From positions 1 through 64,000 of the forward strand of contig JAOWCC010000273.1 in NCBI GenBank assembly GCA_030867875.1: a stretch of 64,000 nt of DNA. The letters run 5' to 3'. Numbering within the stretch: the stretch's first letter is position 1; every line of letters begins with the position of its first letter. This document shows, piece by piece, positions 10,225-24,135 of the stretch. This DNA comes from Actinernus sp. WN-2022. Lineage: Eukaryota; Cnidaria; Anthozoa; Actiniaria; Actinernidae. The translations under genes and the position numbers were made by a program. The notes beneath the pieces were generated by a model that was not told the DNA's origin, made no database searches, and was given only the letters and a program-made list of their open reading frames with translations.

Positions 10225-12968
10225 TCTCGATATGACCTCATTGTCATAGATGAAATCTCGATGATACCTATTAGAATATTCGAACACATACTTAGGACAG
10301 TGCAAGATCTTCCTTTTAGACCGGTCGTGTTGATGTCTGGTGACGTAGCCCAGCAACAACCGATCGACACTGTCGCAAACAGAGTTGTTCAAGTGCAATT
10401 GTGATTTTTATTATTTCTGTGGACTGGGCTTAATTAGCTTTAATGACCAAGATTAATTATATTTATGATTTTTATGATTTTTATGGCTAGACTGATTAGT
10501 CTTTAGACTTATATCGATTTTTAATTGTGATTAATTTCTAGCAACAATGCATCATTTAAGCCTTACATACATGTACATATGTACATACTGGTACCTATAC
10601 ATATAAATATGAGTGTGTGCTAGTGTGTGTGTGTGTGTGCGGGTATGTGTGGCAGTGAATGTATATATATGCATATATCAATAGTTATTTAGTTTACAGT
10701 TGGTGTGTTGTCGCAGGACTTTTACCGACTCAATAAATGTAGATGTAGATGTAGACTAAGTTTCGATCTTCAAGGGAACGACACAAAACACAACCGTTTG
10801 GGCCACTTGCCACACACTCACGTGTCTTTATTTTGGTCTGCAAGTGATTCGCAAGTCCACATTGTGAAATGGCACTACAAATCCTGGGTGTAAATAGTAG
10901 TGATTGCCTCTTTTCTTTGACTGCTTTCTGGGATTTCCTTTTCTATTGATCTTTCTTTCATTCCTTGTGAAATTTTCTGCTTCCCAATGTGTCCATTTTT
11001 ACAAGAGCAGTGTCATTGCAGCAAGTCAGCTTGAGTTTACTGAAGGTTTTAAGGGTAGCTTGAAATACATTAACCCTTTCACTCCCAAGAGTGCCATATG
11101 GCACTATTACTGGTTACTTGCTTTGAGGGTTTAAATCTGACTAAGTTCAAAGAGCAATGCCCTGAGATTCCCACACACCTTAATGTATAGACCAATGATC
11201 CTATTGAACTGCATTAGGCATATTAAAAATGAATAATTTCATCTAAATCCTCCTTTCTTTGCATAACTTAACTATAGTTGACATTATTTCATTTCAGAAA
11301 AAAAGACTAAAATAGCACTTTCAAAAATAATTATTTCTCCTCAGATTCTACATTTTCTCTCAAAAATGCATATTTCACATAACATTTAGAGTTTCATGTT
11401 TGCACTAACCTCACTTTCTGTCTCCCAACACCTAAACTTGCCCAGAACCAGGCCATTCTGTCCACAAGCACTTCACGGCAAGCTTGGTGTTTACCTTTTC
11501 ACACGAGGAGTTTAAGAGACTAAGAAGGAATGAAAGCTAGTCAGAGGTGAATGGGGTAGTATTTTGTGTGTGTTTTATTTTATTTTCATTCACTGTATTA
11601 ACCCTAACCTCGTTAATTCAACATGCATCTTATATCTGATTTATGGTAACCATATTAAAGGAATTTGTTAATCCAATGTTAACGTTTGCCATGCTATCGT
11701 TTAATTTTTGTTTTCAATGTTATGTATAGATGCAGGAGTACGAACAGATCTATAGCCTCTTGTTGCAGGAGGTAATGAACACATTATTTATACGTCATGT
11801 GAATCGTCATGTGAATGGGATAGTAGTTTGTGTGTGTTTTATTTTATTTTCATTCAGTGTATTAACCCTAACCTCGGTAATTCAACATGCACCTTATATC
11901 TGATTTATGGTAACCATATTAAACGAATTTGTTAATGCAATGTAAACGTTTGACATGCTATCGTTTAATATTTATGTTCGTTATGTATATTTGAAGGAGC
12001 TCCACAAGCTGTGTGTAAAGTGTCTGGAGGAGCGGGTAATGAACGCATTATTTATACGTCATGTGATACTTTTTTGGCAAATCATGTATTCAGTTGTTTA
12101 CTTTTATGAAATAATAAAGCTCGATATTTACCGTTGTACAATATCAATCATCATCCCTAGACTGGGAGAAACATACTTTTCCTTACATATGCATGTGTGT
12201 TACATGCTTTTTGGATTAGGGTTATTAGCACGTTTTCCAATATGAAATAGATACTTGCTGGGGTTAGGGCTACCATATAATTGAACGTTCAAGTGAGCCT
12301 TTGTAAATGATATGCCATATATCGCGAGTCTTTAATCTAGCTACAAATCGAGAGAATACATGTGAGAACCAAGAACTACTTGTGAAATAGATTTCAATAG
12401 TTTTTTGGAGACTGTTTTTCAAACAACATGTAATTTTTTTCTAAAGTCTACGTTATACACCAACATCTCGACAGTTACTTTTCTTTCCTAAACTCTACGT
12501 TATACACCATCATCTCGACAGTTAGTTTATTTTCTTTCTTTTTTTCCAAACCACAAGTTATACACCATCATCTCGATACTTCGTTTTTTCCCATAAATTG
12601 TAGATTATACACCATCATGTCGACAGTTTGTTAATTTGCTGAACTCTACGTTATATAGTATGACATACGTAATTCTTGTATCCTGTACTTTTCTTTTCAT
12701 AAAGCCCTTAAGTCATTACACTTCTCATGAACCAAGCTTTCTTCTTTCAACCTAACCGATTTAGGGTGGGCCGGGTGGGTTGTTGCGTGACGTATAAGTC
12801 TCAGGTTATTAAACATCCCCATGAGTCCCAAACTTACAAGAGGTTGACAATGTACATTGTATATCGTAAATGCCGTTAAACGTAAGTTTTTCCTAACTTT
12901 CATATATATCATATATTTCCAAAATCAGTTTCCTCATCAAAGTCAATTCTTGCATCATTGATTATCAA

Positions 12969-14861
12969 ATGGACTTTGAACTCTTGCAGTTCGAGTATGA
13001 CAGATGGCTATTTAAAACTGTAAGTGGGGCCATTGCAATCGACAAGAGAATGAATTGCTCGCCAGCGAAATCACTTGATGCAAAGCGTTTCAGCCCAGAA
13101 TTCTGGAAGTGGAAGCATAGGGTGCTATTGGATGCTTTAGAGCAGTTTGGCTTCCCATCTGTATTTGTCACAATCAGTCCATACGAGTGGTCGTTCCCTT
13201 GGGTCAAATGGCTTGAGAATATCACAGATGTGACTGGCAAATGTCCTACGAAACTCAGCGCATCGGAAACGTTACACATCTCACATGTGTTAGCTCAACT
13301 GGTAAGAGGCTTCCTATGTGGGTTGAATGACATCAGATGGAGAAATCATGCATTTCACAACACGAAGCATGACGTTCCCAATGTAGAAACGTACTTCTAC
13401 ATATTTGAATTTCAGCAAAGGGGAACCGTCCACTTGCATCTCTTGGTGTGGCTTAAGGATTTTAAGTCTATAAACACTCATACCATAAGAGCGGATATTC
13501 CTTGGGAGAGGCCAGACATGGCATATTTAGTGACAAAGGTGCAGAAATCTGACAAAGGCGTTAACCTTCAACAAGAAGAAGCTACTCATTTCCAGACCGA
13601 TGACGGCCAAACGGTCCTCAATCTCAAACACCCAGCTGACGCGTTCCAAATCAATCTTAGAGCTTATTTAATAAATGTACTTGGTGCATTGAAATGCTCT
13701 ATGGACTTTCAGTCCACAGATGGAAGAGGTATGGTTCTCAGATACGTATCGGCTTACGTATCTAAATGGCAAGACTCATATAGTAATCAGGGATTGTATT
13801 CGAAGCATGTCTTGCCGTACCAGGCTGCGTACAGAATGTTTCGCGAATTTTCTCCGTGCGAACCAGAAATGTGGCTAGCGTTAAGCGCAGTCAAACAAGC
13901 CTGGAGTGGAAGCAGAACTAAGATGTTCACAGCTCCAACGTCCAAAACGGTAATGGACAATGCCACAGCTTTGAAATACCGAGATCGTCCGTCCGCTCTA
14001 GAAAGCGTGACGCTATTACAATGGCTAAGAATGGTGAATCACGTTCCTAAGAAACCTGCTCCGTACAAAGAAGGCGTTACTTTAGTCGGCGTTAAATACG
14101 TATCGACTTTCACGCGTGAGTACTTCCTTCAACAAGTGGTCATGAATGTCCCTCACAGAAGCATAGCAGAGTTGACCCATCCTCACGTGAATGAATTACC
14201 AGAACAACTTCAGTTCTTCGCCGCAGCAATTCATCTATTACCAGCTATCTGGAATTGTCAAGTAGCTGTCGCTAGAAAGTTTGAAAGCGAAGGCCATAAA
14301 GACAGTTTCGTTGCAACCATGATAACCCACGTCGCAATGTTGCAAGATTTGTTAAAGCTATGGAAGCTCAGAGTAATTTCTTCTAAGAATCTCAACGCTG
14401 AAAGCTGTGTAGATGAACGAAGATATCGCTTAGATGCCGTTCAACAGCACGTTGTCGCCGTTGTGACAACAGCGTTAAAGAACCGAGAACAGTTTTATGA
14501 GACAGAAGATCATAGTTCTAATGACTTGCAAGAGAACGAAGACAGCGATTCCGACGATGATCGGGACGAGGCAGAATTAAGACCACAAAGTATTCACGTC
14601 ACGGAACTGATTCCCAACGTCGATTGGCGAAAGTTGTTCTACGTGAAAGGAAAAGCTGGCACAGGAAAGACGTCCACTTTGTGCGCTACTGTCATAGCGA
14701 GCGATAACGATGGTTATCAGGTTATGGTTACCACTCCAACTGTTTTTTTGGCAACCAAGTTTAAACAAGAGTTACAAGACCACGCTACTTGCGACACCGT
14801 TCACGTGGCATTCCACGTACCGGTGGATCCAAATGAGAGAGCTAAGATCAATTGGGATTGA
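12969..14861 (+). CDS. Truncated Helitron Rep/helicase ORF, array copy 3
   Basis: This 630-residue ORF has the same domain order and the same terminal TGA as copy 1, and the same marker residues (His171, Asn199, Val592). The helicase continuation after the stop reaches 15041 with Walker B and motif III relics. The Rep catalytic residues are present, but the helicase core is incomplete. Confidence 0.85.
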   Translation: MDFELLQFEYDRWLFKTVSGAIAIDKRMNCSPAKSLDAKRFSPEFWKWKHRVLLDALEQFGFPSVFVTISPYEWSFPWVKWLENITDVTGKCPTKLSASETLHISHVLAQLVRGFLCGLNDIRWRNHAFHNTKHDVPNVETYFYIFEFQQRGTVHLHLLVWLKDFKSINTHTIRADIPWERPDMAYLVTKVQKSDKGVNLQQEEATHFQTDDGQTVLNLKHPADAFQINLRAYLINVLGALKCSMDFQSTDGRGMVLRYVSAYVSKWQDSYSNQGLYSKHVLPYQAAYRMFREFSPCEPEMWLALSAVKQAWSGSRTKMFTAPTSKTVMDNATALKYRDRPSALESVTLLQWLRMVNHVPKKPAPYKEGVTLVGVKYVSTFTREYFLQQVVMNVPHRSIAELTHPHVNELPEQLQFFAAAIHLLPAIWNCQVAVARKFESEGHKDSFVATMITHVAMLQDLLKLWKLRVISSKNLNAESCVDERRYRLDAVQQHVVAVVTTALKNREQFYETEDHSSNDLQENEDSDSDDDRDEAELRPQSIHVTELIPNVDWRKLFYVKGKAGTGKTSTLCATVIASDNDGYQVMVTTPTVFLATKFKQELQDHATCDTVHVAFHVPVDPNERAKINWD

Positions 14862-17605
14862 TCTCGATATGACCTCATTGTCATAGATGAAATCTCGATG
14901 ATACCTATTAGAATATTCGAACACATACTTAGGACAGTGCAAGATCTTCCTTTTAGACCGGTCGTGTTGATGTCTGGTGACGTAGCCCAGCAACAACCGA
15001 TCGACACTGTCGCAAACAGAGTTGTTCAAGTGCAATTGTGATTTTTATTATTTCTGTGGACTGGGCTTAATTAGCTTTAATGACCAAGATTAATTATATT
15101 TATGATTTTTATGATTTTTATGGCTAGACTGATTAGTCTTTAGACTTATATCGATTTTTAATTGTGATTAATTTCTAGCAACAATGCATCATTTAAGCCT
15201 TACATACATGTACATATGTACATACTGGTACCTATACATATAAATATGAGTGTGTGCTAGTGTGTGTGTGTGTGTGCGGGTATGTGTGGCAGTGAATGTA
15301 TATATATGCATATATCAATAGTTATTTAGTTTACAGTTGGTGTGTTGTCGCAGGACTTTTACCGACTCAATAAATGTAGATGTAGATGTAGACTAAGTTT
15401 CGATCTTCAAGGGAACGACACAAAACACAACCGTTTGGGCCACTTGCCACACACTCACGTGTCTTTATTTTGGTCTGCAAGTGATTCGCAAGTCCACATT
15501 GTGAAATGGCACTACAAATCCTGGGTGTAAATAGTAGTGATTGCCTCTTTTCTTTGACTGCTTTCTGGGATTTCCTTTTCTATTGATCTTTCTTTCATTC
15601 CTTGTGAAATTTTCTGCTTCCCAATGTGTCCATTTTTACAAGAGCAGTGTCATTGCAGCAAGTCAGCTTGAGTTTACTGAAGGTTTTAAGGGTAGCTTGA
15701 AATACATTAACCCTTTCACTCCCAAGAGTGCCATATGGCACTATTACTGGTTACTTGCTTTGAGGGTTTAAATCTGACTAAGTTCAAAGAGCAATGCCCT
15801 GAGATTCCCACACACCTTAATGTATAGACCAATGATCCTATTGAACTGCATTAGGCATATTAAAAATGAATAATTTCATCTAAATCCTCCTTTCTTTGCA
15901 TAACTTAACTATAGTTGACATTATTTCATTTCAGAAAAAAAGACTAAAATAGCACTTTCAAAAATAATTATTTCTCCTCAGATTCTACATTTTCTCTCAA
16001 AAATGCATATTTCACATAACATTTAGAGTTTCATGTTTGCACTAACCTCACTTTCTGTCTCCCAACACCTAAACTTGCCCAGAACCAGGCCATTCTGTCC
16101 ACAAGCACTTCACGGCAAGCTTGGTGTTTACCTTTTCACACGAGGAGTTTAAGAGACTAAGAAGGAATGAAAGCTAGTCAGAGGTGAATGGGGTAGTATT
16201 TTGTGTGTGTTTTATTTTATTTTCATTCACTGTATTAACCCTAACCTCGTTAATTCAACATGCATCTTATATCTGATTTATGGTAACCATATTAAAGGAA
16301 TTTGTTAATCCAATGTTAACGTTTGCCATGCTATCGTTTAATTTTTGTTTTCAATGTTATGTATAGATGCAGGAGTACGAACAGATCTATAGCCTCTTGT
16401 TGCAGGAGGTAATGAACACATTATTTATACGTCATGTGAATCGTCATGTGAATGGGATAGTAGTTTGTGTGTGTTTTATTTTATTTTCATTCAGTGTATT
16501 AACCCTAACCTCGGTAATTCAACATGCACCTTATATCTGATTTATGGTAACCATATTAAACGAATTTGTTAATGCAATGTAAACGTTTGACATGCTATCG
16601 TTTAATATTTATGTTCGTTATGTATATTTGAAGGAGCTCCACAAGCTGTGTGTAAAGTGTCTGGAGGAGCGGGTAATGAACGCATTATTTATACGTCATG
16701 TGATACTTTTTTGGCAAATCATGTATTCAGTTGTTTACTTTTATGAAATAATAAAGCTCGATATTTACCGTTGTACAATATCAATCATCATCCCTAGACT
16801 GGGAGAAACATACTTTTCCTTACATATGCATGTGTGTTACATGCTTTTTGGATTAGGGTTATTAGCACGTTTTCCAATATGAAATAGATACTTGCTGGGG
16901 TTAGGGCTACCATATAATTGAACGTTCAAGTGAGCCTTTGTAAATGATATGCCATATATCGCGAGTCTTTAATCTAGCTACAAATCGAGAGAATACATGT
17001 GAGAACCAAGAACTACTTGTGAAATAGATTTCAATAGTTTTTTGGAGACTGTTTTTCAAACAACATGTAATTTTTTTCTAAAGTCTACGTTATACACCAA
17101 CATCTCGACAGTTACTTTTCTTTCCTAAACTCTACGTTATACACCATCATCTCGACAGTTAGTTTATTTTCTTTCTTTTTTTCCAAACCACAAGTTATAC
17201 ACCATCATCTCGATACTTCGTTTTTTCCCATAAATTGTAGATTATACACCATCATGTCGACAGTTTGTTAATTTGCTGAACTCTACGTTATATAGTATGA
17301 CATACGTAATTCTTGTATCCTGTACTTTTCTTTTCATAAAGCCCTTAAGTCATTACACTTCTCATGAACCAAGCTTTCTTCTTTCAACCTAACCGATTTA
17401 GGGTGGGCCGGGTGGGTTGTTGCGTGACGTATAAGTCTCAGGTTATTAAACATCCCCATGAGTCCCAAACTTACAAGAGGTTGACAATGTACATTGTATA
17501 TCGTAAATGCCGTTAAACGTAAGTTTTTCCTAACTTTCATATATATCATATATTTCCAAAATCAGTTTCCTCATCAAAGTCAATTCTTGCATCATTGATT
17601 ATCAA

Positions 17606-19498
17606 ATGGACTTTGAACTCTTGCAGTTCGAGTATGACAGATGGCTATTTAAAACTGTAAGTGGGGCCATTGCAATCGACAAGAGAATGAATTGCTCGCC
17701 AGCGAAATCACTTGATGCAAAGCGTTTCAGCCCAGAATTCTGGAAGTGGAAGCATAGGGTGCTATTGGATGCTTTAGAGCAGTTTGGCTTCCCATCTGTA
17801 TTTGTCACAATCAGTCCATACGAGTGGTCGTTCCCTTGGGTCAAATGGCTTGAGAATATCACAGATGTGACTGGCAAATGTCCTACGAAACTCAGCGCAT
17901 CGGAAACGTTACACATCTCACATGTGTTAGCTCAACTGGTAAGAGGCTTCCTATGTGGGTTGAATGACATCAGATGGAGAAATCATGCATTTCACAACAC
18001 GAAGCATGACGTTCCCAATGTAGAAACGTACTTCTACATATTTGAATTTCAGCAAAGGGGAACCGTCCACTTGCATCTCTTGGTGTGGCTTAAGGATTTT
18101 AAGTCTATAAACACTGATACCATAAGAGCGGATATTCCTTGGGAGAGGCCAGACATGGCATATTTAGTGACAAAGGTGCAGAAATCTGACAAAGGCGTTG
18201 ACCTTCAACAAGAAGAAGCTACTCATTTCCAGACCGATGACGGCCAAACGGTCCTCAATCTCAAACACCCAGCTGACGCGTTCCAAATCAATCTTAGAGC
18301 TTATTTAATAAATGTACTTGGTGCATTGAAATGCTCTATGGACTTTCAGTCCACAGATGGAAGAGGTATGGTTCTCAGATACGTATCGGCTTACGTATCT
18401 AAATGGCAAGACTCATATAGTAATCAGGGATTGTATTCGAAGCATGTCTTGCCGTACCAGGCTGCGTACAGAATGTTTCGCGAATTTTCTCCGTGCGAAC
18501 CAGAAATGTGGCTAGCGTTAAGCGCAGTCAAACAAGCCTGGAGTGGAAGCAGAACTAAGATGTTCACAGCTCCAACGTCCAAAACGGTAATGGACAATGC
18601 CACAGCTTTGAAATACCGAGATCGTCCGTCCGCTCTAGAAAGCGTGACGCTATTACAATGGCTAAGAATGGTGAATCACGTTCCTAAGAAACCTGCTCCG
18701 TACAAAGAAGGCGTTACTTTAGTCGGCGTTAAATACGTATCGACTTTCACGCGTGAGTACTTCCTTCAACAAGTGGTCATGAATGTCCCTCACAGAAGCA
18801 TAGCAGAGTTGACCCATCCTCACGTGAATGAATTACCAGAACAACTTCAGTTCTTCGCCGCAGCAATTCATCTATTACCAGCTATCTGGAATTGTCAAGT
18901 AGCTGTCGCTAGAAAGTTTGAAAGCGAAGGCCATAAAGACAGTTTCGTTGCAACCATGATAACCCACGTCGCAATGTTGCAAGATTTGTTAAAGCTATGG
19001 AAGCTCAGAGTAATTTCTTCTAAGAATCTCAACGCTGAAAGCTGTGTAGATGAACGAAGATATCGCTTAGATGCCGTTCAACAGCACGTTGTCGCCGTTG
19101 TGACAACAGCGTTAAAGAACCGAGAACAGTTTTATGAGACAGAAGATCATAGTTCTAATGACTTGCAAGAGAACGAAGACAGCGATTCCGACGATGATCG
19201 GGACGAGGCAGAATTAAGACCACAAAGTATTCACGTCACGGAACTGATTCCCAACGTCGATTGGCGAAAGTTGTTCTACGTGAAAGGAAAAGCTGGCACA
19301 GGAAAGACGTCCACTTTGTGCGCTACTGTCATAGCGAGCGATAACGATGGTTATCAGGTTATGGTTACCACTCCAACTGTTTTTTTGGCAACCAAGTTTA
19401 AACAAGAGTTACAAGACCACGCTACTTGCGACACCGTTCACGTGGCATTCCACGTACCGGTGGATCCAAATGAGAGAGCTAAGATCAATTGGGATTGA
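17606..19498 (+). CDS. Truncated Helitron Rep/helicase ORF, array copy 4
   Basis: This 630-residue ORF keeps all Rep motifs and Walker A and ends at the shared TGA, with the relic continuing to 19678. The variants are Asp171, Asp199 and Val592. Only copies 4 and 5 carry Asp199, so these neighbours share a recent origin in this segment. Confidence 0.85.
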   Translation: MDFELLQFEYDRWLFKTVSGAIAIDKRMNCSPAKSLDAKRFSPEFWKWKHRVLLDALEQFGFPSVFVTISPYEWSFPWVKWLENITDVTGKCPTKLSASETLHISHVLAQLVRGFLCGLNDIRWRNHAFHNTKHDVPNVETYFYIFEFQQRGTVHLHLLVWLKDFKSINTDTIRADIPWERPDMAYLVTKVQKSDKGVDLQQEEATHFQTDDGQTVLNLKHPADAFQINLRAYLINVLGALKCSMDFQSTDGRGMVLRYVSAYVSKWQDSYSNQGLYSKHVLPYQAAYRMFREFSPCEPEMWLALSAVKQAWSGSRTKMFTAPTSKTVMDNATALKYRDRPSALESVTLLQWLRMVNHVPKKPAPYKEGVTLVGVKYVSTFTREYFLQQVVMNVPHRSIAELTHPHVNELPEQLQFFAAAIHLLPAIWNCQVAVARKFESEGHKDSFVATMITHVAMLQDLLKLWKLRVISSKNLNAESCVDERRYRLDAVQQHVVAVVTTALKNREQFYETEDHSSNDLQENEDSDSDDDRDEAELRPQSIHVTELIPNVDWRKLFYVKGKAGTGKTSTLCATVIASDNDGYQVMVTTPTVFLATKFKQELQDHATCDTVHVAFHVPVDPNERAKINWD

Positions 19499-22242
19499 TC
19501 TCGATATGACCTCATTGTCATAGATGAAATCTCGATGATACCTATTAGAATATTCGAACACATACTTAGGACAGTGCAAGATCTTCCTTTTAGACCGGTC
19601 GTGTTGATGTCTGGTGACGTAGCCCAGCAACAACCGATCGACACTGTCGCAAACAGAGTTGTTCAAGTGCAATTGTGATTTTTATTATTTCTGTGGACTG
19701 GGCTTAATTAGCTTTAATGACCAAGATTAATTATATTTATGATTTTTATGATTTTTATGGCTAGACTGATTAGTCTTTAGACTTATATCGATTTTTAATT
19801 GTGATTAATTTCTAGCAACAATGCATCATTTAAGCCTTACATACATGTACATATGTACATACTGGTACCTATACATATAAATATGAGTGTGTGCTAGTGT
19901 GTGTGTGTGTGTGCGGGTATGTGTGGCAGTGAATGTATATATATGCATATATCAATAGTTATTTAGTTTACAGTTGGTGTGTTGTCGCAGGACTTTTACC
20001 GACTCAATAAATGTAGATGTAGATGTAGACTAAGTTTCGATCTTCAAGGGAACGACACAAAACACAACCGTTTGGGCCACTTGCCACACACTCACGTGTC
20101 TTTATTTTGGTCTGCAAGTGATTCGCAAGTCCACATTGTGAAATGGCACTACAAATCCTGGGTGTAAATAGTAGTGATTGCCTCTTTTCTTTGACTGCTT
20201 TCTGGGATTTCCTTTTCTATTGATCTTTCTTTCATTCCTTGTGAAATTTTCTGCTTCCCAATGTGTCCATTTTTACAAGAGCAGTGTCATTGCAGCAAGT
20301 CAGCTTGAGTTTACTGAAGGTTTTAAGGGTAGCTTGAAATACATTAACCCTTTCACTCCCAAGAGTGCCATATGGCACTATTACTGGTTACTTGCTTTGA
20401 GGGTTTAAATCTGACTAAGTTCAAAGAGCAATGCCCTGAGATTCCCACACACCTTAATGTATAGACCAATGATCCTATTGAACTGCATTAGGCATATTAA
20501 AAATGAATAATTTCATCTAAATCCTCCTTTCTTTGCATAACTTAACTATAGTTGACATTATTTCATTTCAGAAAAAAAGACTAAAATAGCACTTTCAAAA
20601 ATAATTATTTCTCCTCAGATTCTACATTTTCTCTCAAAAATGCATATTTCACATAACATTTAGAGTTTCATGTTTGCACTAACCTCACTTTCTGTCTCCC
20701 AACACCTAAACTTGCCCAGAACCAGGCCATTCTGTCCACAAGCACTTCACGGCAAGCTTGGTGTTTACCTTTTCACACGAGGAGTTTAAGAGACTAAGAA
20801 GGAATGAAAGCTAGTCAGAGGTGAATGGGGTAGTATTTTGTGTGTGTTTTATTTTATTTTCATTCACTGTATTAACCCTAACCTCGTTAATTCAACATGC
20901 ATCTTATATCTGATTTATGGTAACCATATTAAAGGAATTTGTTAATCCAATGTTAACGTTTGCCATGCTATCGTTTAATTTTTGTTTTCAATGTTATGTA
21001 TAGATGCAGGAGTACGAACAGATCTATAGCCTCTTGTTGCAGGAGGTAATGAACACATTATTTATACGTCATGTGAATCGTCATGTGAATGGGATAGTAG
21101 TTTGTGTGTGTTTTATTTTATTTTCATTCAGTGTATTAACCCTAACCTCGGTAATTCAACATGCACCTTATATCTGATTTATGGTAACCATATTAAACGA
21201 ATTTGTTAATGCAATGTAAACGTTTGACATGCTATCGTTTAATATTTATGTTCGTTATGTATATTTGAAGGAGCTCCACAAGCTGTGTGTAAAGTGTCTG
21301 GAGGAGCGGGTAATGAACGCATTATTTATACGTCATGTGATACTTTTTTGGCAAATCATGTATTCAGTTGTTTACTTTTATGAAATAATAAAGCTCGATA
21401 TTTACCGTTGTACAATATCAATCATCATCCCTAGACTGGGAGAAACATACTTTTCCTTACATATGCATGTGTGTTACATGCTTTTTGGATTAGGGTTATT
21501 AGCACGTTTTCCAATATGAAATAGATACTTGCTGGGGTTAGGGCTACCATATAATTGAACGTTCAAGTGAGCCTTTGTAAATGATATGCCATATATCGCG
21601 AGTCTTTAATCTAGCTACAAATCGAGAGAATACATGTGAGAACCAAGAACTACTTGTGAAATAGATTTCAATATTTTTTTGGAGACTGTTTTTCAAACAA
21701 CATGTAATTTTTTTCTAAAGTCTACGTTATACACCAACATCTCGACAGTTACTTTTCTTTCCTAAACTCTACGTTATACACCATCATCTCGACAGTTAGT
21801 TTATTTTCTTTCTTTTTTTCCAAACCACAAGTTATACACCATCATCTCGATACTTCGTTTTTTCCCATAAATTGTAGATTATACACCATCATGTCGACAG
21901 TTTGTTAATTTGCTGAACTCTACGTTATATAGTATGACATACGTAATTCTTGTATCCTGTACTTTTCTTTTCATAAAGCCCTTAAGTCATTACACTTCTC
22001 ATGAACCAAGCTTTCTTCTTTCAACCTAACCGATTTAGGGTGGGCCGGGTGGGTTGTTGCGTGACGTATAAGTCTCAGGTTATTAAACATCCCCATGAGT
22101 CCCAAACTTACAAGAGGTTGACAATGTACATTGTATATCGTAAATGCCGTTAAACGTAAGTTTTTCCTAACTTTCATATATATCATATATTTCCAAAATC
22201 AGTTTCCTCATCAAAGTCAATTCTTGCATCATTGATTATCAA

Positions 22243-24135
22243 ATGGACTTTGAACTCTTGCAGTTCGAGTATGACAGATGGCTATTTAAAACTGTAAGTG
22301 GGGCCATTGCAATCGACAAGAGAATGAATTGCTCGCCAGCGAAATCACTTGATGCAAAGCGTTTCAGCCCAGAATTCTGGAAGTGGAAGCATAGGGTGCT
22401 ATTGGATGCTTTAGAGCAGTTTGGCTTCCCATCTGTATTTGTCACAATCAGTCCATACGAGTGGTCGTTCCCTTGGGTCAAATGGCTTGAGAATATCACA
22501 GATGTGACTGGCAAATGTCCTACGAAACTCAGCGCATCGGAAACGTTACACATCTCACATGTGTTAGCTCAACTGGTAAGAGGCTTCCTATGTGGGTTGA
22601 ATGACATCAGATGGAGAAATCATGCATTTCACAACACGAAGCATGACGTTCCCAATGTAGAAACGTACTTCTACATATTTGAATTTCAGCAAAGGGGAAC
22701 CGTCCACTTGCATCTCTTGGTGTGGCTTAAGGATTTTAAGTCTATAAACACTGATACCATAAGAGCGGATATTCCTTGGGAGAGGCCAGACATGGCATAT
22801 TTAGTGACAAAGGTGCAGAAATCTGACAAAGGCGTTGACCTTCAACAAGAAGAAGCTACTCATTTCCAGACCGATGACGGCCAAACGGTCCTCAATCTCA
22901 AACACCCAGCTGACGCGTTCCAAATCAATCTTAGAGCTTATTTAATAAATGTACTTGGTGCATTGAAATGCTCTATGGACTTTCAGTCCACAGATGGAAG
23001 AGGTATGGTTCTCAGATACGTATCGGCTTACGTATCTAAATGGCAAGACTCATATAGTAATCAGGGATTGTATTCGAAGCATGTCTTGCCGTACCAGGCT
23101 GCGTACAGAATGTTTCGCGAATTTTCTCCGTGCGAACCAGAAATGTGGCTAGCGTTAAGCGCAGTCAAACAAGCCTGGAGTGGAAGCAGAACTAAGATGT
23201 TCACAGCTCCAACGTCCAAAACGGTAATGGACAATGCCACAGCTTTGAAATACCGAGATCGTCCGTCCGCTCTAGAAAGCGTGACGCTATTACAATGGCT
23301 AAGAATGGTGAATCACGTTCCTAAGAAACCTGCTCCGTACAAAGAAGGCGTTACTTTAGTCGGCGTTAAATACGTATCGACTTTCACGCGTGAGTACTTC
23401 CTTCAACAAGTGGTCATGAATGTCCCTCACAGAAGCATAGCAGAGTTGACCCATCCTCACGTGAATGAATTACCAGAACAACTTCAGTTCTTCGCCGCAG
23501 CAATTCATCTATTACCAGCTATCTGGAATTGTCAAGTAGCTGTCGCTAGAAAGTTTGAAAGCGAAGGCCATAAAGACAGTTTCGTTGCAACCATGATAAC
23601 CCACGTCGCAATGTTGCAAGATTTGTTAAAGCTATGGAAGCTCAGAGTAATTTCTTCTAAGAATCTCAACGCTGAAAGCTGTGTAGATGAACGAAGATAT
23701 CGCTTAGATGCCGTTCAACAGCACGTTGTCGCCGTTGTGACAACAGCGTTAAAGAACCGAGAACAGTTTTATGAGACAGAAGATCATAGTTCTAATGACT
23801 TGCAAGAGAACGAAGACAGCGATTCCGACGATGATCGGGACGAGGCAGAATTAAGACCACAAAGTATTCACGTCACGGAACTGATTCCCAACGTCGATTG
23901 GCGAAAGTTGTTCTACGTGAAAGGAAAAGCTGGCACAGGAAAGACGTCCACTTTGTGCGCTACTGTCATAGCGAGCGATAACGATGGTTATCAGGTTATG
24001 GTTACCACTCCAACTGTTTTTTTGGCAACCAAGTTTAAACAAGAGTTACAAGACCACGCTACTTGCGACACCGTTCACGTGGCATTCCACGTACCGGTGG
24101 ATCCAAATGAGAGAGCTAAGATCAATTGGGATTGA
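22243..24135 (+). CDS. Truncated Helitron Rep/helicase ORF, array copy 5
   Basis: This 630-residue ORF matches copy 4 at the coding markers (Asp171, Asp199, Val592). Its spacer, however, carries the T variant near 21674 where copy 4 has G. Spacer and ORF therefore have different relatives within the array. The helicase relic continues in frame to 24315 after the shared TGA. Confidence 0.85.
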   Translation: MDFELLQFEYDRWLFKTVSGAIAIDKRMNCSPAKSLDAKRFSPEFWKWKHRVLLDALEQFGFPSVFVTISPYEWSFPWVKWLENITDVTGKCPTKLSASETLHISHVLAQLVRGFLCGLNDIRWRNHAFHNTKHDVPNVETYFYIFEFQQRGTVHLHLLVWLKDFKSINTDTIRADIPWERPDMAYLVTKVQKSDKGVDLQQEEATHFQTDDGQTVLNLKHPADAFQINLRAYLINVLGALKCSMDFQSTDGRGMVLRYVSAYVSKWQDSYSNQGLYSKHVLPYQAAYRMFREFSPCEPEMWLALSAVKQAWSGSRTKMFTAPTSKTVMDNATALKYRDRPSALESVTLLQWLRMVNHVPKKPAPYKEGVTLVGVKYVSTFTREYFLQQVVMNVPHRSIAELTHPHVNELPEQLQFFAAAIHLLPAIWNCQVAVARKFESEGHKDSFVATMITHVAMLQDLLKLWKLRVISSKNLNAESCVDERRYRLDAVQQHVVAVVTTALKNREQFYETEDHSSNDLQENEDSDSDDDRDEAELRPQSIHVTELIPNVDWRKLFYVKGKAGTGKTSTLCATVIASDNDGYQVMVTTPTVFLATKFKQELQDHATCDTVHVAFHVPVDPNERAKINWD